From: a virus
DNA: 44,989 nucleotides
Strand: one strand, 5' to 3'
IMG/VR virus record: IMGVR_UViG_3300032180_000132
Location: 1-44,989 of that record
Below are positions 18,220 to 25,645 of this stretch, one piece after another. The translations under genes and the position numbers were made by a program. Position 1 is the first letter of the stretch, and the number at the start of each line of letters is the position of its first letter. The notes under the pieces were generated by a model, which saw nothing but the letters and a program-made list of their open reading frames with translations, was not told the origin of the DNA and did no database searches.

Positions 18220-18471
18220 ATGGCACTCGGCATCAGCGTCAGGGCTCCACGCGCCAAACCAGCAGGGCAGACCTCGAAGCCCAAGGTCGCCACCTCGCGT
18301 ATCAAGGGGCTTCGTGTCCCTGGAGTGGCTAATCCCAATCAGCAAGATAGCCCCCTCGGCCCTCAACTAGGTGGCATGGGCCTCACCATGGGCATGAAGC
18401 GAGGGATTCGCAACCAGGCTCTCAAGGGGGCAGGGGCCAGGGTCAGCAATCGTCAGTCTAGCAGGGACTGA
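18220..18471 (+). CDS. Small basic protein ending in R-x-S-S-R
   Basis: An 83-residue protein. ATG 18220 follows AAGGGAGG (18205-18212). Strongly basic (RAPRAKPAG, SRIKGLRVPG, MKRGIRNQALKGAGAR) with no hydrophobic core, so probably unstructured or nucleic-acid binding. It ends SNRQSSRD, the first of four adjacent proteins (18.2-20.2 kb) sharing the R-x-S-S-R tail; a fifth is at 5.3-5.5 kb. Family not recognised. Confidence 0.65.
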   Translation: MALGISVRAPRAKPAGQTSKPKVATSRIKGLRVPGVANPNQQDSPLGPQLGGMGLTMGMKRGIRNQALKGAGARVSNRQSSRD

Positions 18472-18496
18472 TAGTGTCCCTGTTGCTAGCTATAAG
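18468..18496 (+). promoter_or_regulatory. Possible promoter for the basic/secreted cassette
   Basis: CTGATA at 18468-18473 (4 of 6 to the -35 consensus) and TATAAG at 18491-18496 (5 of 6 to the -10) are separated by 17 bases. They lie in a 51-base gap, one of few gaps in this operon, just before the next gene (ATG 18523). Expression of the cassette apart from the structural genes would explain it. Evidence is sequence match only. Confidence 0.3.
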
Positions 18497-18522
18497 TATT
18501 CTGCTGTAGAAGGACATTGACA

Positions 18523-18711
18523 ATGGCCAAGAAGCATGGTAGGTCCCTAGTCAGTCAGAAGATATCGGTGCTACGGCATGAGGGTACGCCACAACGACAG
18601 GCTGTGGCTGAAGCGATTAGCATGGGCCGTGCTGGTCGGCTGCGTCAGGGCGGAGTATACGTTAGAGCTAAGGGTAAGAAGTCTAATCGGGCATCTTCTA
18701 GGAGGTCTTAG
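18523..18711 (+). CDS. Small basic protein (HEGxPQxQA type) ending in R-x-S-S-R
   Basis: A 62-residue protein from ATG 18523 (AAGGA at 18510-18514); a TTG two codons earlier is less likely. The core KISVLRHEGTPQRQAVAEAI followed by SMGRAGRLRQGGVYVR resembles, from memory, a widespread small phage protein with 'EG.P.kQA.AIA....R' (DUF6496-like). It ends SNRASSRRS, sharing the R-x-S-S-R tail. Strongly basic. Its stop overlaps the next start by one base. Confidence 0.65.
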   Translation: MAKKHGRSLVSQKISVLRHEGTPQRQAVAEAISMGRAGRLRQGGVYVRAKGKKSNRASSRRS

Positions 18712-19556
18712 TGCTTAGACCATTCACACTCCTCATACTTATAGCAATCTTGCTGCTAGCATCCATGACTGCCTTGGCCCAATCCACTACCGTCACTGGC
18801 ACTGTCGCAGATCAGGTAAGTGGTCAACCCTATGCTGGGGGCACCGGTCAAGCCATATTCGTCCCTGGGGCCGGTGGGCAGCTATCCCTAGAAGGTGGCA
18901 CATCGACCTTCCAGCAGATTGTCCCAATAACCAGCATGACGGCAGCCGGGACATTCAGCGTGGTAGTGACCGACAATACCCAGATTCAGCCCTCTGGCAG
19001 CCAGTGGAAGTTTACCTTCTGCGATTCTACCAGGGCCTTCTGCTTCACGACAGCAGCCATCACGATCAGCGGCAGTAGCCAGTCCATCACCTCCAATATC
19101 AACTCGGTGGTGCTACCCCTGCCCCGCAGGCCGCAGACAGTCCAGTACGTAACCGCAGACGTATCCAACTCGACTGTCACCCCGGCAGCCATTACCGGAC
19201 TATCGTTTCCGGTAGTTGCCAATCAGAACTACACTCTAGAATGCAATATTATCTATCAGGCTGCTTCAACTGGGGGACTGGTCGTATCGTTCACTGGCCC
19301 AGCCTCGCCCACACAGGTATCGTACTCGCTCAACGAGGGCCTGTCAGCTACAACCTCGGGGTTCTCTGCCACGACTGGGACAACCTTCGCTACTACCCTA
19401 GGCGGGGTAGTGACCACTGCTGCAACCAACTTCCCAGCCTATCTGGAAATGGCCGTGGAGAATGGTGCCACTGCTGGGACTGTCCAGGTTATGTTCCAAT
19501 CGGCTGCTGCTGTTGCTACGACTGTGAAGAGGGGCTCGTACTGTACACTTCAATAG
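18711..19556 (+). CDS. Secreted beta-rich protein with shared DNTQI/QW[KR]F domain
   Basis: A 281-residue protein from GTG 18711 overlapping the previous stop. It begins with a Sec-type signal peptide (FTLLILIAILLLASMTALAQ, cut after ALA about residue 22). Residues 25-140 form a domain shared with the proteins at 21444 and 27894: TVTGTVADQ, TDNTQI, QWKFTFCDSTRAFCF, then SGSSQSITS. Two conserved Cys suggest a periplasmic disulfide. The C-terminal 130 residues are Thr/Ser/Gly beta sequence ending RGSYCTLQ, as in fibre tips. A receptor-binding or surface-displayed protein is likely; the signal peptide is unexpected for a virion part. Confidence 0.65.
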   Translation: MLRPFTLLILIAILLLASMTALAQSTTVTGTVADQVSGQPYAGGTGQAIFVPGAGGQLSLEGGTSTFQQIVPITSMTAAGTFSVVVTDNTQIQPSGSQWKFTFCDSTRAFCFTTAAITISGSSQSITSNINSVVLPLPRRPQTVQYVTADVSNSTVTPAAITGLSFPVVANQNYTLECNIIYQAASTGGLVVSFTGPASPTQVSYSLNEGLSATTSGFSATTGTTFATTLGGVVTTAATNFPAYLEMAVENGATAGTVQVMFQSAAAVATTVKRGSYCTLQ

Positions 19557-19566
19557 GAGGGGTTAT

Positions 19567-19764
19567 ATGGCTAAGATAGCTGAGGAACGTGCTGGCTGTA
19601 GCGAGAATATGTCCCTAGACCCTCGCAACACAGCCAAGTGTGGTCACGATGGTGGTCTGCGGGCCGATGACCTTCACCTGGAGACCTATTGTCTGCATCC
19701 TGAGCCCAAGGGTAACGCTCATCCGCCGTCCTGGGCAGGAGGTCACAGGGGCCGTCATGGCTGA
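19567..19764 (+). CDS. Small Cys/His-containing protein
   Basis: A 65-residue protein from ATG 19567 with AGGAGGGG at 19555-19562. It has CSEN near residue 11, KCGHDGG near 24 and YCLHPEP near 42, so three Cys with adjacent His that could bind a metal. The C terminus is Gly/His/Arg-rich (GGHRGRHG). It overlaps the next gene by 8 bases. Family unknown. Confidence 0.55.
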   Translation: MAKIAEERAGCSENMSLDPRNTAKCGHDGGLRADDLHLETYCLHPEPKGNAHPPSWAGGHRGRHG

Positions 19765-19966
19765 GCATGAGGTCAAACTGGGCAAAAAGGGCTCGTTTAA
19801 GGTTCATGAGGGTGCGCTACATCGTGCCCTGGGCGTTGCTGAGGGCAAGAAGATTCCAGCGTCTAAGATGAAGGGGCATCATAGCGGTCACCTGGGCAGG
19901 ATGATAGCCAGCGCTCGGGGATTGAAGGCCATGCACCATGGCTCTCGCAAGTCTAGTCGGAGGTAG
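19757..19966 (+). CDS. Small basic protein (LHRALGVxxGKKIP type) ending in R-x-S-S-R
   Basis: A 69-residue protein from ATG 19757. The segment LHRALGVAEGKKIPASKM followed by GHLGRMIASARGLKAM resembles, from memory, a common small phage protein pattern (LHxxLGIxxGxKIP...M...A). It ends HHGSRKSSRR, the R-x-S-S-R tail. Very basic. The cellular role of the whole group is unknown. Confidence 0.65.
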   Translation: MAEHEVKLGKKGSFKVHEGALHRALGVAEGKKIPASKMKGHHSGHLGRMIASARGLKAMHHGSRKSSRR

Positions 19967-19971
19967 TCCTG

Positions 19972-20166
19972 ATGGCTGCTAATGAGGTCCGCTACGAGAA
20001 GGCCGATGACGGTAGCTTCATCTCCCACACCCATCACGAAGATGGCAAGGATGGCAAGTACATCAAGCCTAGTGTCAATACTCACAGCAGTTTACAGGAC
20101 GCTGCGGCTCACCTGACCAGGGCATTCAAGAGGAAGCTATCTAGGCGCTCGTCGAGGAGGGGCTGA
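19972..20166 (+). CDS. Small basic protein ending in R-x-S-S-R
   Basis: A 64-residue protein with GGAGG before ATG 19972. The N-terminal part is mixed-charge and beta-like (NEVRYEKADDGSFISHTHHE), with His/Asp clusters (HTHHEDGKDGKY) that may bind metal; the C-terminal part is a basic helix ending KRKLSRRSSRRG. Apart from the tail it does not resemble its neighbours, so the motif is shared between otherwise unrelated chains. Its stop overlaps the next ATG. Confidence 0.65.
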   Translation: MAANEVRYEKADDGSFISHTHHEDGKDGKYIKPSVNTHSSLQDAAAHLTRAFKRKLSRRSSRRG

Positions 20167-20615
20167 TGAACCTGATAAAACGATATCTGCTATTAGCCAT
20201 ACTTATCACATCCCTGGGGATTGCTGCCCCGGCGTCAGTCTACAACACCACCACCCCTATCAATCTCGCTCCAGGTCAGACGGGCATCGTCTGGAATGCC
20301 GAGACCCCCACTCCAGGTAATGGCACCACTGCTGCCAGCCAGCAGGTAGCCCTAGCCCCAGGTCAGGGCACTACCCCATTTAGTGTCGATGGCCACTTCT
20401 CGGGGGCCCCTGGCGCGTTTGAGGTTGATGTGCAGATAGCCTCGAATGATGCCGATACAGACTATCAGACCTGCTCAAATTGCAACATAACCACTGTGGA
20501 CGCTACCAATCAGACCTTCCACCTGGATGCAGGGCTGGCTGTGGCGCATTACGTGAGGTTGCTCATGAGGTCGCGCACTAACTCAGTCACAATAACCGCT
20601 AGGATCAGCCGATGA
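20166..20615 (+). CDS. Secreted small beta protein
   Basis: A 149-residue protein with a Sec signal peptide (KRYLLLAILITSLGIAAPA, cut near residue 23). The mature part is a beta sandwich type (GQTGIVWNAETPTPG, HFSGAPGAFEVDVQIAS) with a vicinal CSNC pair near residues 99-102, and a C-terminal strand pattern VRLLMRSRTNSVTITARISR. ATG 20166 overlaps the previous stop. Probably a fibre-associated or surface protein; no enzyme motif. Confidence 0.6.
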   Translation: MNLIKRYLLLAILITSLGIAAPASVYNTTTPINLAPGQTGIVWNAETPTPGNGTTAASQQVALAPGQGTTPFSVDGHFSGAPGAFEVDVQIASNDADTDYQTCSNCNITTVDATNQTFHLDAGLAVAHYVRLLMRSRTNSVTITARISR

Positions 20616-21118
20616 AGAGATATCTGTTACCCATAATCGTTCTCATGCTCGCTATTGTCGGGGTTACATGGCCCCAGAGCCCTGGAGGGTCGTATAGCTC
20701 CCCAGGAGTCAATAATCTCCAGACAGTCACCAATTACAATGGTCAGGCTACAGCAGGTCAGGGCGTCGCACCAATCTTGGCCTATAATGCCACCACCCCC
20801 ACTACCCCAGTAGGCTCCACTTCCATTCTAACTGCTGCTCCTGCTGGAGCTTACCGGATCAGCGTGTATTATGTGGTGACCACGGCTGGCACGGTAGGTA
20901 CGGCAATCACCATGAATATAACCTACACCGATGCTCAGCAAGCACAGACAATCTCCACCATAACCTCTTCTGGTCTCGTCCAGGGGCAGTTTGTAACCGG
21001 CACCCTGTTCATCCAACAGCAGGCTAGTGGCAATATCAACTACACGATCACCGAAACTGGCAGCTTCACCGTCCATCCAGTCCTCGCGCTCAAGATTGCG
21101 CTGGAGAGGATAAATTGA
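20612..21118 (+). CDS. Secreted stand-alone copy of a fibre C-terminal domain
   Basis: A 168-residue protein overlapping the previous gene (ATGA). An N-terminal hydrophobic segment (RYLLPIIVLMLAIVGVTW) looks like a signal peptide or anchor. Residues 60-168 (GAYRISVYYVVTTAG, NITYTDAQQAQ, ALKIALERIN) align with the C-terminal domain of the beta-helix protein at 27894-29915 (GMYRVCSYEIVTQQA, VNVLWTDLDTN, ALHMRLEFLG). So a terminal module exists both as a domain and as a separate exported protein. Likely trimeric, fibre-tip-like beta fold by style. Confidence 0.6.
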   Translation: MKRYLLPIIVLMLAIVGVTWPQSPGGSYSSPGVNNLQTVTNYNGQATAGQGVAPILAYNATTPTTPVGSTSILTAAPAGAYRISVYYVVTTAGTVGTAITMNITYTDAQQAQTISTITSSGLVQGQFVTGTLFIQQQASGNINYTITETGSFTVHPVLALKIALERIN

Positions 21119-21444
21119 GGCGGCTTCTACTACTGCTATTGCTCATTCTGGGCCAACAGGGCTCTACTGGGACTAACTATGTCCCAATAATGACTGCCAC
21201 AACCGGCAGCATTGGTGGTAGTGCCCTCCTGGCTGGGGCATGTTCTAGCGGGACTGTGGCCGTAACGGGGGCGCAACCTGGGCAACCTGTTGTAGTCTCA
21301 GCGGCAGATGGTACGAACATCCCAGCGCTTGGGGTCAGCTTATCCGGCACCGTGACATCAGCCGGGACGGTTACAGTCAGTGTTTGTGCCCTCATAGGGC
21401 TCACGCCTACAGCCAAGACTTACTCGGTGAGGGTGATCCCTTGA
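21115..21444 (+). CDS. Secreted small Gly/Thr/Val-rich protein
   Basis: A 109-residue protein from TTG 21115, whose codon overlaps the previous TGA; GGAGAGGA lies just upstream. The N terminus RRLLLLLLLILGQQG is an extreme poly-Leu signal-peptide-like segment. The mature part is Thr/Gly/Val beta sequence with two Cys (AGACSSGTV, SVCALIG). No family recognised. Part of the continuous chain of exported-looking genes. Confidence 0.55.
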   Translation: MRRLLLLLLLILGQQGSTGTNYVPIMTATTGSIGGSALLAGACSSGTVAVTGAQPGQPVVVSAADGTNIPALGVSLSGTVTSAGTVTVSVCALIGLTPTAKTYSVRVIP

Positions 21445-24068
21445 TGCGGAGATTACTGCTAGTATTGGCCGGATTGGGATTCATACTTGTAGCTAGTCCA
21501 GTCTCGGCTCAAGTGGGCTTCACGACCGTCACAGCCCAGGTGATCGACCCCAATGGGAACAATTACGCCAACTGCTCTGTCAATACAACCTATGTCCCGG
21601 CCCCCACTGCTACAACTGTTCTGCCCACTCTAGCTGGGGTGCTGGTCAGGGCCCCTGGAGCTACCTACTGCGACGGGAATGGCAACCTGATTGTCACTGT
21701 GGCCGATAACACCCAGATTATGGATGGCCATGTCACTGGTGGGGCTACTTCCCAGTGGCGATTCACCATCTGCGCCCTGTCAGGGGCACCATGTTTTGCC
21801 TACTCCACAGCCGTTAGCGGGTCAAGCCAGAACCTGAGTGCTGCCATCCAGGCCGTAGCACCACTTTTGATAGCTATACCTAACAGTCTACTGGGCTCAC
21901 TGGGGGCTAATGGCCGCTGCCCTACGTCCAACGGTGCCCTGGTGGTCTGGGCTACTTGTGGTAGTGGCGGCGGGACTCCTGGAGGCTCTAATGGGCAGCC
22001 TCAGTATAACAATAACAACGTGTTTGCAGGCTTCACATTCGGCGGGGATTGTACATTCCTGGTGCCCAATCTGACCTGCACCAAGACTGCTGGCACACCA
22101 TTTGCCTCCAGTGCCACCACTGACACGACCAATGCTAGTAACATATCAAGTGGTACCCTGGCTGCTGCTCGCCTGCCAACCAGTGTGCCTACCTCGACAG
22201 TCAACGACACCAATGTCCTGGCGACGATAGTGAACAATGTCCTGACCATGGGGTGGACCAATCAGTTATCAGTCCCCAGGGGGGGTACTGGTCAGGGGTC
22301 GTTCACATCCCATGGGCCCATAGTAGGCGAGGCTGGAAGCCCATTTATATCAATCACCCCTGGGGCTAGCGGGACCTGTTTTATGTCCAATGGGGCTGCT
22401 GCTGACCCGTCATACCAGTCCTGCCCTAGCAGCACGGGATTTGCCAATCCCATGACCACCCTGGGTGACATAATCTTTGAGACTACTCCTCCTGGCCCTG
22501 CTCGATTGCCTGGGCCTACAGCACAGAACATCCCCTATGTGCTGACCAATACCCCCACTGCTGGGGTAGCTCAGGCACCTGCATGGTCTCTGCCTGGAGT
22601 CCCGTTCGATGCTCAACCGTGTACAGGTAATGCCTTCACCATTGGCAATAACGACCGGGAGAACCTAGTCACGATCAATGATGCCTCACCTTGCGCTATT
22701 ACACTCCCTCAGGCTGGGGCAGGGAACTTCACTAACAATTTCAACTTTGCTATCTGCAACATCGGTGCTGGCCTTGTGACCATGACGCCTACGACCTCCA
22801 CATTCAACGGTCTAGCGTCACAGATTCTGCCTAATCATTGGTGCTCTTATCCCTACAGTGACAATGCTAATTATCGCGCTCTGACCACCCCAGACTTTGC
22901 TGCCTATCCGTCATGCCCAACTGGGGCCTTGGGATTCAACACTGCTACTGGGGTTATCCCTTGCAATACCTTCGCTACCCTGGCACCGACCCCTATCCGT
23001 GCTGGGGACATCATCTACTGGAATGGTTCTGCCTGGATCGACCTGGCTGGCAATAATGGCAGTACAGGCTTCCTCCAGGAAACCGGTGCTGGAGTCCCAA
23101 GCTGGGCTGCCAGCGCCAACACCACTGCGTGGAGCGCCATAATCAATCCCACTACTAATCTCTCACTCACCATGGCAGCCTTCACCACTCTGTTCACCTT
23201 CAATGCTGCTACGGGGGCTGGAGTAGACCTATTCAAGTGGACCGATACCACCAATAACACTGGCACTGGCATCCTGGGGCATTTCACCACAGCCAGCGGG
23301 TCAGTACTCATCCCCTGGCAGGCAGACTTCAATGGTGTGGGATGGCGGGTAAATGCAGCAGGGAATCTATTCCCAGTGTCGACTGGCTCCCTAGCTATCC
23401 CTGGGACTGCTCATGGGGTAGTAGTCAGTGAGGGCGCGGCCACACCAGTAGCTGTCACGAATCCTGGGACCGCTAAGCAGATATTCACGTCAGGTGGTGC
23501 TGGGGCTGACCCGGTATACATAGACTTCCCTGATGTCAAGATCATTCCTCTGGCTAATTGTAATGCTGGGACTGCTGGTGCGGGGCCTGACATCCCATCT
23601 GCCAATGGATTCGCAGCAGCCTGTGTGGGCACTACAACAGTCAAGGGGGCATTACAAGGGACACCTAATGCTGGTACCAGTGTATTCTTCACGATTGATG
23701 GATATGCTCTGACCAAGGACTGGGACACTGCCAACCAGCCATTTGTCAGCGTAGAGTATGGCTCAGGCACGAATGCGTCCGGGACGGTTATCTGGACTGT
23801 CTCTGACGGGTGCACTAAGCTAGATGGCTCGGTGACTGACGACCCCGCGCTGAACGCCGAGTCAGCCATGGCCACTCAGACCATGACCACTGCCTCACGC
23901 TCATGGGGTCAGAACATGCAATTGGCACAGTTAACCAGTGGTAATAACTGTATCGTGGGCAGCCCTGTGAGCCTCAAGTTTACCTTGTCTGGTACAGCCT
24001 CAGCATTCATCAATGCTTATCGGGTAGTCATTACTCAGCCCCGACTGTTGACGGTGCAGGCGAACTGA
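21444..24068 (+). CDS. Large secreted tail-fibre-like protein
   Basis: An 874-residue protein from ATG 21444, which shares one base with the previous stop. Signal peptide RRLLLVLAGLGFILVASPVS ending VSA|Q. Residues 25-140 carry the shared domain (TTVTAQV, ADNTQI, QWRFTICALSGAPCF, SGSSQNLS). After a Gly/Pro linker near 195 come fibre-like repeats: NASNISSGTLAAARLP, then VPRGGTGQGSFTSHGPIVG, a pattern common in phage tail fibres. Long Asn/Thr/Gly beta regions lead to a C-terminal domain (VSVEYGSGTNAS, INAYRVVITQP). It is probably a receptor-binding fibre or a host-derived secreted adhesin. Confidence 0.65.
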   Translation: MRRLLLVLAGLGFILVASPVSAQVGFTTVTAQVIDPNGNNYANCSVNTTYVPAPTATTVLPTLAGVLVRAPGATYCDGNGNLIVTVADNTQIMDGHVTGGATSQWRFTICALSGAPCFAYSTAVSGSSQNLSAAIQAVAPLLIAIPNSLLGSLGANGRCPTSNGALVVWATCGSGGGTPGGSNGQPQYNNNNVFAGFTFGGDCTFLVPNLTCTKTAGTPFASSATTDTTNASNISSGTLAAARLPTSVPTSTVNDTNVLATIVNNVLTMGWTNQLSVPRGGTGQGSFTSHGPIVGEAGSPFISITPGASGTCFMSNGAAADPSYQSCPSSTGFANPMTTLGDIIFETTPPGPARLPGPTAQNIPYVLTNTPTAGVAQAPAWSLPGVPFDAQPCTGNAFTIGNNDRENLVTINDASPCAITLPQAGAGNFTNNFNFAICNIGAGLVTMTPTTSTFNGLASQILPNHWCSYPYSDNANYRALTTPDFAAYPSCPTGALGFNTATGVIPCNTFATLAPTPIRAGDIIYWNGSAWIDLAGNNGSTGFLQETGAGVPSWAASANTTAWSAIINPTTNLSLTMAAFTTLFTFNAATGAGVDLFKWTDTTNNTGTGILGHFTTASGSVLIPWQADFNGVGWRVNAAGNLFPVSTGSLAIPGTAHGVVVSEGAATPVAVTNPGTAKQIFTSGGAGADPVYIDFPDVKIIPLANCNAGTAGAGPDIPSANGFAAACVGTTTVKGALQGTPNAGTSVFFTIDGYALTKDWDTANQPFVSVEYGSGTNASGTVIWTVSDGCTKLDGSVTDDPALNAESAMATQTMTTASRSWGQNMQLAQLTSGNNCIVGSPVSLKFTLSGTASAFINAYRVVITQPRLLTVQAN

Positions 24069-25645
24069 TGCGACGGATAGCCGTGATATGGGCTCTGGTT
24101 GCCATTGAGGCAGTGTTCCTGTGCAATCTGGGTCAGAGGACTGTTAGGGCAGCCGGTCCAACCACGCCCACGTTCATAGACGCCAGCGCTCATATGAGCA
24201 CTAGCGGGGTGACGAACTCAGTCAGTGATTACGTCATATACTTGCTCAACACGAATATTGCTGGTAATTCTATTGTCGTAGGCTGCTCATGGAGCGCCAG
24301 TGGCAACCCTACAATGACAGTAACTGATGACGCCGGTGACTCGTTTACCACTGGGCCGACTAATAACGATGCTAATCAGATAGTCCAGATGTGGTGGGCG
24401 GTTAACACTGTCGGTGGTGCAACCAAGGTAACGGTCCATTCAAGTGTGACTGGTGTACTGCACAAAGGTTGTACATACGCGCAATATGCTGGCCTGGGCA
24501 ATCTGACCAATGATGGTACCTGCAACGCCAATGTCGCTAACGGGACCTTGGCTTGTGGTAGCTTTACAACCACCCACAATGGAGACCTGATCATCCATTT
24601 TTGGCAGTGCGATAGTCCGACTGGAGCCGGGAGCAATGCGTCAGTAGGAAGCCCAGGTGGTAGCTTTAGTAATGTCTCAATAAACTCCATGGAGTCATAC
24701 GGGTTCGACGCAGAGGTACAAGTCACTGCTGGTGCAGTCAATCCAACTGAAACGGTAACCAATTGCAGTGCAGGGCTTAGCGTTGGGGTGGCTTTGCAGG
24801 CGTCGGCTGGAGGCTCTGGTGCTACGATCAGTGGCCTCTATCTCCAGTGTATTGCTGTAGAAAATTTCCCAAATGCAATCTCCTCTACACAAGCGTTCCA
24901 GATGCCATGCGGAGACAGTTCTGGTAACCTGATCACTTGGACTGGCAATTTCAACTGTACGTCGGCCTGTACCGGGGCGGGCACAGACATAACCGCCGTA
25001 AGTGATGGGACAAATAGCTATCAGTTCGTTACTGGCACTGGTATAGGGGGTAGTACGGCGGGCTGTGCTGCGATCATGACGGCTAGCAATACCGGCCTCT
25101 GTCTGGGTTATGCTTGTAATGCCACGATTGCAAGCTCGACGCGGCTAACATTCACGTGGACCGGCAGTGATGCCAACATGCTCGTCGCTATGGCCGTTTG
25201 GAAGGGAGCAAAAACTGGCAGCAGTACTGCCTGCTTTGATAAAGCTGCATTGACTACGAGTACATGTACAGCCTCTCCAGCGTGTGTACCGCCTTCTGGA
25301 GCATCGTTACCATTGAGCGGCCCAACGCTTACTCCCTCAGTAGCGAATGAGGGTGCATATGGTTACCAGCAGGAAGATGCTCAAGCCGTCACTGGAACAG
25401 GCTCTAATGTTGGAACCCCGCACTTCGAGGATATAGACTTTAAGTTCTATGGTAGCAATGAACTGGAGCAGGATGGAGGACTGTTTCACATCTACCTGAC
25501 CACTACTGCTGCTGTCACGCCTACGTTCTCATACTCGAATTACGATGCTGGTCAGACGGTCCAGGGATATGGCTCGATCATGGCTCTATTCCTGCCAGCG
25601 GTTGGGGCCCCTGCTGTCCATAACGCTATCCCGCAGGTGCTGTGA
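24068..25645 (+). CDS. Secreted beta-sandwich protein
   Basis: A 525-residue protein with a signal peptide (AVIWALVAIEAVFLCNLGQ, likely cut after VRA near residue 28). The mature protein shows two related beta regions: SIVVGCSWSASGNPTMTVTDD with WWAVNTVGGATKVTVHS, and later RLTFTWTGSDANMLVAMAVW. Many Cys pairs suggest oxidised export. Only two CTAG tetranucleotides occur in 1.58 kb, fewer than in most late genes, so recent acquisition is possible. No fibre repeat is seen; a surface adhesin-like role is guessed. Overlaps both neighbours by one to four bases. Confidence 0.6.
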   Translation: MRRIAVIWALVAIEAVFLCNLGQRTVRAAGPTTPTFIDASAHMSTSGVTNSVSDYVIYLLNTNIAGNSIVVGCSWSASGNPTMTVTDDAGDSFTTGPTNNDANQIVQMWWAVNTVGGATKVTVHSSVTGVLHKGCTYAQYAGLGNLTNDGTCNANVANGTLACGSFTTTHNGDLIIHFWQCDSPTGAGSNASVGSPGGSFSNVSINSMESYGFDAEVQVTAGAVNPTETVTNCSAGLSVGVALQASAGGSGATISGLYLQCIAVENFPNAISSTQAFQMPCGDSSGNLITWTGNFNCTSACTGAGTDITAVSDGTNSYQFVTGTGIGGSTAGCAAIMTASNTGLCLGYACNATIASSTRLTFTWTGSDANMLVAMAVWKGAKTGSSTACFDKAALTTSTCTASPACVPPSGASLPLSGPTLTPSVANEGAYGYQQEDAQAVTGTGSNVGTPHFEDIDFKFYGSNELEQDGGLFHIYLTTTAAVTPTFSYSNYDAGQTVQGYGSIMALFLPAVGAPAVHNAIPQVL

